A DNA stretch of 64,000 nucleotides, from assembly GCA_014324045.1 (NCBI GenBank), contig JACOMY010000007.1, positions 1-64,000 on the forward strand, written 5' to 3'. This document shows, piece by piece, positions 25,140 to 32,802 of the stretch; the first letter of the stretch is position 1; each line of letters opens with the position of its first letter. A program made the translations under genes and the position numbers. This DNA is from Rhodospirillales bacterium. Its GTDB lineage: Bacteria > Pseudomonadota > Alphaproteobacteria > Kiloniellales > JACOMY01. Under the pieces are notes generated by a model. It saw nothing but the letters and a program-made list of their open reading frames with translations. It did not search any database and was not told where the DNA came from.

Positions 25140-27581
25140 ATGTCTCTTCCCGATCGCGCAGAGATTGTCGTTATCGGCGGCGGCATCGTCGGCTGCTCCA
25201 CCGCCTACCACCTGGCCCGCGACCACAAGGCCGAGGTGCTGCTGCTGGAGCAGGGCAAGCTGACCTCCGGCTCCACCTGGCATGCTGCCGGCCTGGTCGG
25301 CCAGCTACGCTCGTCGGCCTCGATTACCCAAGTGCTGAAGTACTCGGTCGATCTCTACAAGAATTTGGACCGGGAGACCGGCCTGGAGACCGGATGGAAG
25401 ATGAGCGGCTGCCTGCGGCTGGCCTGCAACCGGGACCGCTGGATCGAGTATCGGCGCCTGGCCACCACCGCCGGCAGCTTCGGTATGGAGATGCACCTGC
25501 TCTCCCCGTCCGAGGTCAAGGCCATGTGGCCACTTCTTAACTGCAAGGATCTGATCGGCGCCAGCTACCTGCCCACCGACGGCCAGGCCAGTCCCAGCGA
25601 CATCACCCAATCCCTGGCCAAGGGCGCGCGTATGCACGGCGTCGCCATTATGGAGGGCGTAGGCGTCACCGGCTTCCGCATGGCAGGCGACCGCATCACC
25701 CACGTCGAGACCGCGCAGGGCCTCGTCGCCTGCGAGAAGGTGGTGAACTGCGCCGGCCAGTGGGCGCGCCAGGTCGGCGCCCTGGCCGGCATCGCCGTGC
25801 CGCTGCAGCCGGTCAAGCACCAATACGCCATTACCGAGCCGATCCCGGGCCTGGCCACCGACGTCGCCACCGTCCGCGACCCGGACCGCTGCATCTATTT
25901 CAAGGAGGAGGTCGGCGGCCTCTCCTTCGGCGGCTACGAGCAGAATCCCATCGCCTGGACCAAGTACGACCTTCCCAACGACTTTCAGTTCCAGCTGTTC
26001 GACGACGACTGGGACCACTTCGCCCAGCACATCGAACAGGCCGTAGTCCGGGTACCGGCGCTGGAGACCGCCGGGATCAAGCAGATGATCAACGGTCCGG
26101 AGAGCTTCACACCGGACGGCAACTTCATCCTGGGTCTGGCACCGGAATGCCGGAACCTCTTCGTCGGCGCCGGCTTCAACGCCTTCGGCATCGCCTCGGG
26201 CGGTGGCGCCGGCTGGGTGCTGGCCGAGTGGGTGGTCTCAGGCGAGGCGCCGCTGGACCTCTGGACGGTCGACATCCGCCGCTTCTCCAGCCTGCACCGG
26301 GACCGCGACTGGGTCGCCGACCGTACCCTGGAGGCCTACGGCAAGCACTACACCGTCGGCTTTCCGCACGAAGAGTACAAAAGCGGCCGCCCGCGCATCG
26401 TCTCGCCGCTCTACCAGCGGCTGAAGGCGCACCGCGCCGTCTTCGGCTCCAAGCTGGGCTGGGAACGGCCCAACTGGTTCGCACCCGAAGGCATGGAAGC
26501 GGAAGACCGCTACTCCATGGGCCGGCAGAACTGGTTCGAGGCCGTGGGCGCGGAGCATCGCCATATCCGCGAGGCGGTCGGCATCTTCGACCAGTCCTCC
26601 TTCGCCAAGTACGAGATGACCGGCAAGGACAGCTTGGCAGCCCTGGAGTATGTCTGCGCCAACCGCATCGGCAAGCCGCCGGGACGCCTGACTTACACCC
26701 AGCTGCTGAACCGCCGCGGCGGGATCGAGTGCGACCTGACCGTCGCGCGGCTGGCGGAGGATCGCTTCTACATCGTCACCGGCACAGGCTTCCGTACCCA
26801 CGACGCCTGCTGGATCCGCGACCATCTCCCGGCCGGGCTGGAAGCCGAACTGTCCGACGTGACAGAGGCCTACGGCACCCTCTCGCTGATGGGGCCGCTG
26901 TCGCGCGCGGTACTGGCGGCCGTTACCGACGCCCCGGTCGACAATGCCGCCTTCCCCTTCGGCCATGTCCGCCTTCTCACCATCGCCGGGGCCGAGGTGC
27001 GGGCCTTGCGGGTCACCTACTGCGGCGAACTGGGCTGGGAGCTGCACCTACCGCTGGCCGCCACTGGCGCAGTCTTCGACGCCTTGATGGCGGCGGGCCG
27101 GCCGCAAGGCATCCGCCCGGTCGGCTATCGCGCCCTGGAGTCGCTGCGCCTGGAGAAGGGCTACCGCGCCTGGAGCAGCGACATCACCCCCAACGATTCC
27201 CCCTTCGAGGCCGGTCTCGGCTGGGCAGTGAAGCTGCGCCACGGCATCGACTTCCTCGGCCGCGCAGCCGCCGAGGCAGCTGCCCAGCGCATCCCGAAGA
27301 AACTCCTGATCTGCTTCACCGTCGAGGACCCCGAGGTCGTGCTGCTGGGCAGCGAGACCATCCTGCGCGACGGAGACTTCGCCGGCTATCTCTCCAGCGG
27401 CGGCTTCGGCTACACGCTAGGCAAGCCCATCGGCTATGGCTATCTGCGCAATCCCGAGGGCGTGACGGAGGACTTCGTGACGGCAGGCAGCTACGAACTG
27501 CTGGTGGCTAGCGAACGGGTGCCGGCGCAAGTCCACCTGCAACCGCTCTACGATCCGGCAGGGCATCGCCCGAAGGCCTGA
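25140..27581 (+). CDS. Dimethylglycine/sarcosine dehydrogenase-like flavoenzyme with GcvT domain
   Basis: An 813-residue two-domain enzyme. Residues 1-390 form a D-amino-acid-oxidase-type FAD domain: dinucleotide motif VIGGGIVGCSTAYHL, then GSTWHAAGLVGQLR, whose His commonly anchors FAD covalently, and SFTPDGNFILG in the FAD C-terminal part. Residues 430-810 are an aminomethyltransferase (GcvT) domain with tetrahydrofolate-binding features, including ALESLRLEKGYRAWSSDITP and the C-terminal GYLSSGGFGYTLGKPIGYGY. Such proteins oxidise N-methyl groups of dimethylglycine or sarcosine and pass formaldehyde units to folate. It closes the betaine-type operon, four bases after the kinase-like gene. 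A second enzyme of the same architecture is at 49824-52235. Confidence 0.88.
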   Translation: MSLPDRAEIVVIGGGIVGCSTAYHLARDHKAEVLLLEQGKLTSGSTWHAAGLVGQLRSSASITQVLKYSVDLYKNLDRETGLETGWKMSGCLRLACNRDRWIEYRRLATTAGSFGMEMHLLSPSEVKAMWPLLNCKDLIGASYLPTDGQASPSDITQSLAKGARMHGVAIMEGVGVTGFRMAGDRITHVETAQGLVACEKVVNCAGQWARQVGALAGIAVPLQPVKHQYAITEPIPGLATDVATVRDPDRCIYFKEEVGGLSFGGYEQNPIAWTKYDLPNDFQFQLFDDDWDHFAQHIEQAVVRVPALETAGIKQMINGPESFTPDGNFILGLAPECRNLFVGAGFNAFGIASGGGAGWVLAEWVVSGEAPLDLWTVDIRRFSSLHRDRDWVADRTLEAYGKHYTVGFPHEEYKSGRPRIVSPLYQRLKAHRAVFGSKLGWERPNWFAPEGMEAEDRYSMGRQNWFEAVGAEHRHIREAVGIFDQSSFAKYEMTGKDSLAALEYVCANRIGKPPGRLTYTQLLNRRGGIECDLTVARLAEDRFYIVTGTGFRTHDACWIRDHLPAGLEAELSDVTEAYGTLSLMGPLSRAVLAAVTDAPVDNAAFPFGHVRLLTIAGAEVRALRVTYCGELGWELHLPLAATGAVFDALMAAGRPQGIRPVGYRALESLRLEKGYRAWSSDITPNDSPFEAGLGWAVKLRHGIDFLGRAAAEAAAQRIPKKLLICFTVEDPEVVLLGSETILRDGDFAGYLSSGGFGYTLGKPIGYGYLRNPEGVTEDFVTAGSYELLVASERVPAQVHLQPLYDPAGHRPKA

Positions 27582-27761
27582 CGGCCGACTCTACGGCGAT
27601 CCCAGTTTGCACCGTCTTCACATCGATGGCAGTCGTTGCGATTTGGACTTGATCGGGTCTCTCAAGCTGGGTGGGGGAGGCTATTGCGGAGGGGAAATCG
27701 AGTAAAAGCGGTGTTGCCCGCCTGCTCCATGCGGCTGAGCCCCACCAAGTCGGGACCCCCG

Positions 27762-27799
27762 AGTCGGGAAACGCGGTCCGGGAAACACGTTTCCCGACT
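27762..27799. terminator. Hairpin between the betaine operon and the metallothionein gene
   Basis: AGTCGGGAAAC (27762-27772) and GTTTCCCGACT (27789-27799) pair as a perfect 11-bp stem with a 16-base loop. It sits between two convergent transcription units, where a bidirectional terminator would be useful. No T-run follows on either strand, so intrinsic termination is uncertain. Confidence 0.4.
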
Positions 27800-27871
27800 G
27801 GACTGCAACAGGATTGGGCCTAACGCGGAGCCCACGTCCCCTCCCTATAGCACCGCAAAGCTTCCCCTCCG

Positions 27872-28039
27872 TTAGCCGTGACAAGCGCAGCCGGCGTGCT
27901 CACAGCCGGCACCCTTGGCGTGGCCTTCGGCACAGGCCTGGCTACAGTAGTTGCGGCCGCCCTTCTTGACCGCATCCTGAACGTTCACAACGCACACACA
28001 GTCGGTACAGGCACATTTCTGCTGAGTCACAGTCACCAT
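27872..28039 (-). CDS. Bacterial metallothionein (SmtA/BmtA-like), 55 aa
   Basis: A small cysteine-rich metal-binding protein. It begins MVTVTQQKCACTDCVC and contains nine cysteines and three histidines in 55 residues: CACTDCVC, NYCSQAC, then GCEHAGCACHG. This matches the bacterial SmtA/BmtA pattern (nine Cys plus His, with the N-x-YCSxxCA zinc-finger-like centre) that sequesters Zn or Cd in the cytoplasm. Its start overlaps the stop of the ArsR/SmtB-type repressor by one base (TAATG), so the two are cotranscribed and translationally coupled. Metal-induced expression through that repressor is strongly implied. Confidence 0.9.
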   Translation of the reverse strand: MVTVTQQKCACTDCVCVVNVQDAVKKGGRNYCSQACAEGHAKGAGCEHAGCACHG

Positions 28040-28377
28040 TAGAGGTCTCCTTCCACGTTTTGGTCTGGACCGCCCTGCTCATGCGTGAACAGATGGCCGA
28101 CCATGATCTTTAGAACATCGCGTACGCAGGCATCGGCCATTGAGTAGAATACCTGTCGTCCCCGCCGCTCGGCCCGCAGCATGCGCGCCGCACGCAACAG
28201 CCGAAGATGGTGACTGACCAGCGAGGCGGACAGGCCCAACTCCTCGGCTATATCGCCGGCAGGGATCTCGCACTCCATGCAGGCCACCACAATCGACAGA
28301 CGGGTCGGGTCGGCCAGCAGGCCAAAGGTCTCGGCAAGCTGGGCTGTTTGGTCCGACTGCAATTCAATAGCCTGCAT
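28039..28377 (-). CDS. ArsR/SmtB-family metal-responsive repressor
   Basis: A 112-residue winged-helix repressor: LLADPTRLSIVVAC at the N-terminus, recognition helix GLSASLVSHHLRLL, then the wing RRGRQVFYSMAD. The alpha5 segment reads MADACVRDVLKIMVGHL: the first Asp and the later His of the SmtB alpha5 metal site are kept, while the second ligand is Cys instead of His. CMECEI near the N-terminal helices offers more thiols, so Cd/Pb or Zn sensing are both possible. I use the ATG at 28377 (normal family length); a TTG 12 codons upstream lies inside the operator-like palindrome. It controls the coupled metallothionein gene. Confidence 0.88.
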   Translation of the reverse strand: MQAIELQSDQTAQLAETFGLLADPTRLSIVVACMECEIPAGDIAEELGLSASLVSHHLRLLRAARMLRAERRGRQVFYSMADACVRDVLKIMVGHLFTHEQGGPDQNVEGDL

Positions 28378-28398
28378 GGTTCTACATTTAAACAGTTT

Positions 28399-28414
28399 CT
28401 TGATTATTTTCAAG
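28399..28414 (-). promoter_or_regulatory. Likely operator of the repressor-metallothionein operon
   Basis: CTTGATTATTTTCAAG is a 5-6-5 inverted repeat (CTTGA/TCAAG) in an AT-rich patch 22 bases upstream of the repressor ATG. ArsR/SmtB proteins bind imperfect AT-rich inverted repeats overlapping their own promoters, so autoregulation here is the expected reading. Confidence 0.5.
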
Positions 28415-29018
28415 CAGGCGGCGAAAAATTTGCAGGCAATGACACCGTCCTCGAGAGGCCCAGATCGCCTTGACCTGGATCATGTCCTTCCGCCCGCCGG
28501 CTTGTAACTGTCCCGGCGAGCAGTCCGACGAGGAACGCCCCGACAAGGAACGCGATATCCGATCTGCCGGCCAAGTACAGGGTGCCTCGCTACCAACCGT
28601 TGGTGGCCTGTCCGGAGATTGCGCTGCTGGCCAAGACTCTGTTGGGGCGGATGCGGGTTACGCATCTGCATTGAGGCACCGGCACCCCGGCCTCGCTGAC
28701 GCTGGGCCTCATGGCGCGCGCCATGAGGGCCGTGCGGGATGCTCGGCCTGGGATTGGCTCAGCCGCGCTGCCGAGGACGGCAGCCGCAGGCGTAATTTCC
28801 AGGGCCACAGCACCGGCGCGGCCCAAAATTTACGGGGCTTGGGCACCGCCCCGATCGGCTGCGGTGCCGACAGCGCCGACAGCTATGTCCAGAATCTGGT
28901 AGAGATCGGGGCATGGCACCGTGCCGTGGAGTCCTGCTGCTCTGCGTCGTCGCCGCCGCCTTCGATGCCCATCGCCAGACCAGCACCCCCACCATTCGTA
29001 GAAGTCTGACCGCTTGCC
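28415..29018. other. Gap with a 22-bp palindrome and gene debris
   Basis: No intact gene. A plus-strand frame ends at about 28678 with a protein-like tail (CPEIALLAKTLLGRMRVTHLH), which may be the end of a lost gene; I could not identify it. A perfect 22-bp palindrome with halves CCTCATGGCGC and GCGCCATGAGG occupies 28707-28728. The rest is GC-rich without family signatures. Confidence 0.45.
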
Positions 29019-29680
29019 TCAGGCCAGGGCCTTGAAGACCGCACGCACATCCTCGGCGTACTCCGGGAAGCAACTGGCGATATAACCGGAGAAGATCTCG
29101 ATCGCCCGCGCCCGATCCATGCCGGCCGTCTCAGATACATCCTGAGCCACAGACCCTCCGACAAGGGGTCGGTTGCCACGGCGCCCCCCTCGGCCTCGGC
29201 ATCGTCTCGGCCCAGATCTGCCAGAACCTCTTTACAGGCCGTCCGCATGGCTTCGTAGCGTGCCCTGTCGAAGTCGGCGGCATCTCGGCGAAGTGCAGCC
29301 GCGCCGTCGCCTCGCCCCAATAGGCATGCCAGAGGATAAGGCTGTCGGAATTGCAGACTTCTTCGAGGAATTCCGCACGGGCCATCGCCAGCAGGCGGTC
29401 GATGGGCCGAGGGCCGGCTGCCGCCAGTGCAGCCTTCCAACGCTCGTCGTAATGCTGGTAGAGAACCCGCAGCGCCTCGGCCAAGAGCTCTTGCTTGGTA
29501 TTGAATTAGAAGACCGTCACGCCCTGGCTCAAGCCGGCCTCTTCGGCGACTGTGGCCAAGGTGGTTCCGGACAGACCGTTCTTTACGACCGATCACATGG
29601 TCGCGTCGATGATCTGCCGCTGCCGCCGATCGGTGCATTGCGAATGACCCTTCCGCGCGGGTTCGGCTCTTGGTCTCCAT
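29019..29680 (-). pseudogene. Dead TetR-family repressor, BetI-like
   Basis: Reading through frames gives a complete TetR regulator. The HTH region is RQIIDAT, NGLSGTTLATVAEEAG, LSQGVTVF. The ligand domain follows (LAEALRVLYQHYDERWKAAL, then LILWHAYWGEATARLHF, DFDRARYEAMRTACKEVL, EDVRAVFKALA, stop). Two in-frame stops interrupt the HTH (TGA after DATM; TAA after TVF, where the family has Tyr or His), and at least two frameshifts follow. The helix sequence is that of BetI-type repressors of choline/betaine genes. It lies beside a BetI-like operator at 29747-29762 and the PotD-like gene, the classical repressor-target arrangement. Confidence 0.85.
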
Positions 29681-29746
29681 GGCGTTCCCCATCGAATCGT
29701 CTCTCCGGCAGCTTTGTCGCTTGGCGGTATCGCGCCTGGCAAGATT

Positions 29747-29762
29747 TTTGAACGATCGCTCA
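29747..29762. promoter_or_regulatory. BetI-type operator palindrome upstream of the PotD-like gene
   Basis: TTGAACGATCGCTCAA is a 16-bp inverted repeat with one mismatched pair. It lies between the dead BetI-like gene and the binding protein gene at 29899. BetI operators known from enterobacteria contain a TTGAACG/TCAA core (from memory), so this is a likely repressor site. A related box precedes the Rieske oxygenase at 39787. Confidence 0.65.
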
Positions 29763-29898
29763 AATTACATTGCGTGCCCCATTTCCCCCGAATAGCTTGG
29801 TTGTCAGCGGCATCGGATTTTCTACCGGAGGAAGGGATGCCCTAGGGCTTTCACGAAACAACTGGCCCTGCCGCGGGCGGGCCGAGGAGACCGTTGAC

Positions 29899-30960
29899 AT
29901 GCGTTCGAAATCCATCCTTTCCGCCCTTGCGGCAACCGTACTTTTGCCGGTTACGGTCGGCACGCCGGCAGCTGCCGATCTCTTGGTGTTCGACTGGGCC
30001 GGCTACGAAGACCCGGAGTTCTTTCCCGCCTACATCGAAAAATACGGCAAAGGCCCGACCTACACCTTCTTCGGCGACGAGGAAGAAGCCTTTCAGAAGC
30101 TACGTACCGGCTTCAAGGCCGACGTCGCCCATCCCTGCTCGCAGTCGGTGATCAAGTGGCGCGAGGCCGGCCTGATCGAACCGCTGGATACCTCCCGCAT
30201 TCGCGGCTGGGACGGCATCATGGAAGGCTTTAAGAATATGGAAGGTTTCACCCACGACGGCAAACAATATGTCATGCCGATCGACTGGGGCGGAACCTTC
30301 CTCACCTATCGCACCGACATGGTGGACGACGCCGACATCAAGAGCCTGCAATCCTTTGCCGATCCCAAGTTCCAAGGCCGCATTTCGATCCCCGACAACG
30401 TCGACGATGCCTACGCTCTGGCGATGCTGGCGACCGGCGTGACGGACTGGACCGAAGCAACCGAAGAGGACGTCGACCGCGCCTCCGACTTCCTGCGCAA
30501 GGTGCATCCCAACGTCCGCGCCTACTGGCAGGATGGCGCGTCGCTGGCACAGCTAATGGTCAGCGGCGAGGTGATCATGGCCTGGGCCTGGAACGAGACC
30601 GCGACCACGATGCAGGCGGAGGGCCAGCCGGTGGCGCTGACCCGCGACACCGACGAGGGCTACACCACTTGGGTTTGCGGCTATGTGAACCTGGCTAACG
30701 GCGAAGGCGACGAGGAGCAGCTCTACGACTTCCTCAGCGCCTGGAATGAGGACCGCGTGGCAAACTACTTGGTCAATGCTTGGGGCTATGGCCACGCCAA
30801 CGGCGAGGCCATGGACAAGATCGACGCCGAAACCCTGAAGGCGCTCAGCTTCGACAACCTGGATGCCTACACGGACAAGACTCTATGGCAGGCACCCATG
30901 CCGCCAGAACTGCGCCAGAAGATGATTTCCGACTTCTCGCGCATCAAGGCGGGGTTCTAA
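29899..30960 (+). CDS. PotD-like ABC transporter binding protein
   Basis: A 353-residue periplasmic receptor of the spermidine/putrescine family. The signal peptide (SILSALAATVLLPVTVG TPAAA) is cut before DLLVFDWAGYED. The mature part shows VMPIDWGGTFLTYRTDMV, FQGRISIPDNVDDAYALAML and WAWNETATTMQAEG, a pattern seen in receptors of the PotD type. ATG at 29899 with GAGGAG ten bases upstream. No permease is adjacent; the matching PotB/PotC/PotA-like genes are at 41020-43849. A BetI-type operator upstream suggests the ligand is a quaternary amine such as choline, betaine or carnitine rather than a polyamine. A decayed paralogue follows at 31078. Confidence 0.88.
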   Translation: MRSKSILSALAATVLLPVTVGTPAAADLLVFDWAGYEDPEFFPAYIEKYGKGPTYTFFGDEEEAFQKLRTGFKADVAHPCSQSVIKWREAGLIEPLDTSRIRGWDGIMEGFKNMEGFTHDGKQYVMPIDWGGTFLTYRTDMVDDADIKSLQSFADPKFQGRISIPDNVDDAYALAMLATGVTDWTEATEEDVDRASDFLRKVHPNVRAYWQDGASLAQLMVSGEVIMAWAWNETATTMQAEGQPVALTRDTDEGYTTWVCGYVNLANGEGDEEQLYDFLSAWNEDRVANYLVNAWGYGHANGEAMDKIDAETLKALSFDNLDAYTDKTLWQAPMPPELRQKMISDFSRIKAGF

Positions 30961-31077
30961 ACTCGACCTCCGTTTGCCCGGTCCCGGGGAGAGTCTCCAT
31001 TCGCATTCCCCTTTCGGCCGTCGTCATCTCGGCCATTGCGCGCATAGCGGGGGAACCCTAGGGGCTACGGGAGGACG

Positions 31078-31400
31078 GTAGCCCGACTCGTCTTCGATTG
31101 GTCGGTCCACGGCGATCCCAAGTTCTATCCCGACTACCTGAAGAGGTGCGGGATGCTGCCGGCTTTCGCCTTCTTCGGCGACGAGGAGGAGGCTTACCAG
31201 AAGATGCGGACCGGCTTATGCCGGACTTGGCGACCCCCTGTGCACACAGGCCATAGACACAGGGTACAGTCCGATCTGCCGGCCCCTTGGATACTGGGTT
31301 TATCGCCAACTGCGGTGGCATCGTAACGGAGTGCAAGACCCTGATAAGGCTTCAAGTGCGACGGTCAGCAATATCTCATGCCGATCCGACTGGGGGCGCT
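31078..31400 (+). pseudogene. Decayed second copy of the PotD-like binding protein
   Basis: ARLVFDWSVHGDPKFYPDYL, AFFGDEEEAYQKMRTGL and, after frame changes, PDLATPCA and FKCDGQQYLMPI align with successive parts of the intact receptor encoded just upstream (LLVFDWAGYEDPEFFPAYI, FFGDEEEAFQKLRTGF, FTHDGKQYVMPI). About two thirds of the gene is missing. It is a degenerate tandem duplicate, not a recent one. Confidence 0.8.
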
Positions 31401-31418
31401 GCACCGCCGTCAACACCA

Positions 31419-32060
31419 TCAATGGCGCATGAAGGCGTTCAGGACGCGCATGTAGCGGCCGGTCAGGCGGATCGGCCCCCGGTGAGTGACCAGCAGGCAG
31501 AGGCAGCCTGCCTCCGGGTCCGGCACGGGGCTGTGGTCCAGCTCGTCATCGGCCAGTTGTAAGTCGCCAAGTCCGTAGCAACCGGTGTCGTCGCTGTAGG
31601 AACCGCGCAAGACCAGGGTCATTTCCAGGCCGGGGTGCGTGTGTGCGGGTACCTTTGCGCCGCCACGCACCGAGAGGAGGCGGACGATACCGCCACCGCC
31701 GATCGGCAGCACGCAATCGCGCAAGCCCGGCAGGAGGCGGCGCCAGCGCAGGTCTTCAAGCCGCGCGCCCACATAGCCGCGCAAGGGGCCTGGAAGCCTC
31801 GGATCGCCCTCGCTCACAGTAACCGTTTCCGGGGTATCCAGATCCAATTTCTGCATGACCGAGCCCCGCAGATCTTCCGCAACCTCACTTGGCGCCATTT
31901 CTTCTAAGAGGGCGCCGGCGATTGCTTCATAGTCGCCGATCTCCTTCCGGGCTTCGCCATTCAGGGCCGCATGGGACGCAATTACGAGGCTCGGTGCCGG
32001 GGGCAGCAGCCCTGCAGCATAGGCCAGGTAGAGATCGTCACGCTCGTTCAACACTGCCAA
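31419..32060 (-). CDS. chrR: ChrR-like anti-sigma factor with cupin domain
   Basis: A 213-residue anti-sigma factor of the ChrR type, encoded six bases after its ECF sigma partner. The C-terminal cupin has a complete metal set, His140, His142, Glu146 and His176, one residue offset from ChrR of Rhodobacter sphaeroides (141/143/147/177, from memory). The N-terminal anti-sigma domain is unusual. The HxxxCxxC zinc motif reads His30-AAL-Asn34-GE-Ala37, and the first His near residue 6 is absent, so the structural zinc site is lost while the fold (DDLYLAYAAGLL) is kept. It should inhibit the sigma factor until singlet oxygen or organic peroxides act. The altered zinc site raises doubt about how binding is achieved. 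Confidence 0.85.
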   Translation of the reverse strand: MAVLNERDDLYLAYAAGLLPPAPSLVIASHAALNGEARKEIGDYEAIAGALLEEMAPSEVAEDLRGSVMQKLDLDTPETVTVSEGDPRLPGPLRGYVGARLEDLRWRRLLPGLRDCVLPIGGGGIVRLLSVRGGAKVPAHTHPGLEMTLVLRGSYSDDTGCYGLGDLQLADDELDHSPVPDPEAGCLCLLVTHRGPIRLTGRYMRVLNAFMRH

Positions 32061-32066
32061 GTTTTC

Positions 32067-32615
32067 CTACTCGTCAGGGTCTAGACTGCGGCGCAAGCGC
32101 TTCATCGCCAGGCGCAGGCGCGATTTAACGGTGCCCAAAGCCACCCCGGTTTGCTCGGCGATCTGCGTGTGCACCACGTCTCCGAAGTAGGCCATGCGCA
32201 CCAGTTCGGCCTGCTCCACCGGCAGGGCGGCAATGGCATTCTGCAGTTGCGTGGCCTGCTCACGTCTGTCCACCAACTGTTCCGCGCTTACCGTTTCTGG
32301 CTGCAGCAGCGGCTCGTTGGGGTCCAGTTCTGGCTTGTTCTCCCGCCGCAAGCGATCGATGCGCTTGTTGCGGGCAATGGTGAAGACCCAAGTCGCCAAG
32401 GTCGCTTGTGCAGAATCGAATCTCTCCGCTTTGCGCCAGAGCGTAAGCATGGTTTCTTGCACCAACTCTTCGGCGGTCGATGCATCGCAGCCTTGGCGCA
32501 AGAGAAAGGTCTTCAGGCGCGGAGCGTAGTGGTCGAACAACTGCGCGAAAGCCTGCTTGTCCCGGCTTTGGGCCACGGCCTCCATCAAGTCGTTCTGTGC
32601 AACGCCTTCTGCCAC
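32067..32615 (-). CDS. ECF sigma factor, RpoE/ECF11-like
   Basis: A 182-residue extracytoplasmic-function sigma factor. Region 2 (FAQLFDHYAPRLKTFLLRQG, AEELVQETMLTLWRKA, TWVFTIARNKRIDRLRRE) and region 4 (LPVEQAELVRMAYFGDVVHT, GVALGTVKSRLRLAMKRLRR) are complete. I place the start at GTG 32615, with AGGGA eight bases upstream; the frame is open another 54 codons but that part is arginine-rich and unlike the family. The ChrR-like anti-sigma gene follows directly. In Rhodobacter this pair controls the singlet-oxygen response. Confidence 0.92.
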   Translation of the reverse strand: MAEGVAQNDLMEAVAQSRDKQAFAQLFDHYAPRLKTFLLRQGCDASTAEELVQETMLTLWRKAERFDSAQATLATWVFTIARNKRIDRLRRENKPELDPNEPLLQPETVSAEQLVDRREQATQLQNAIAALPVEQAELVRMAYFGDVVHTQIAEQTGVALGTVKSRLRLAMKRLRRSLDPDE

Positions 32616-32802
32616 GCTGGTAGTCCCTGTTCGACACGTTCGACGGCCCGCCCTGCGTCTTTCTATTGCGGGCGGTCGCGGCGTGGTGCGTCGAGTGTCC
32701 GTTGATTCCGCTCTTTCAAGCAAGGCTAACGAAAGCGTCATAACGAAGCCTACGCAAAGCCGGCGCAGAGGGATCACGGCGACGCCCCTTTTTTGGCCAG
32801 GA

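Noticed and set aside
22423..25263. 946-codon frame overlapping the fused permease and kinase genes
   Set aside because: An arginine/proline/glycine-rich alternate frame across three well-supported genes; no signatures.
28707..28728. 22-bp palindrome as an attachment site or transposon end
   Set aside because: No second copy, target duplication, integrase or transposase is visible.
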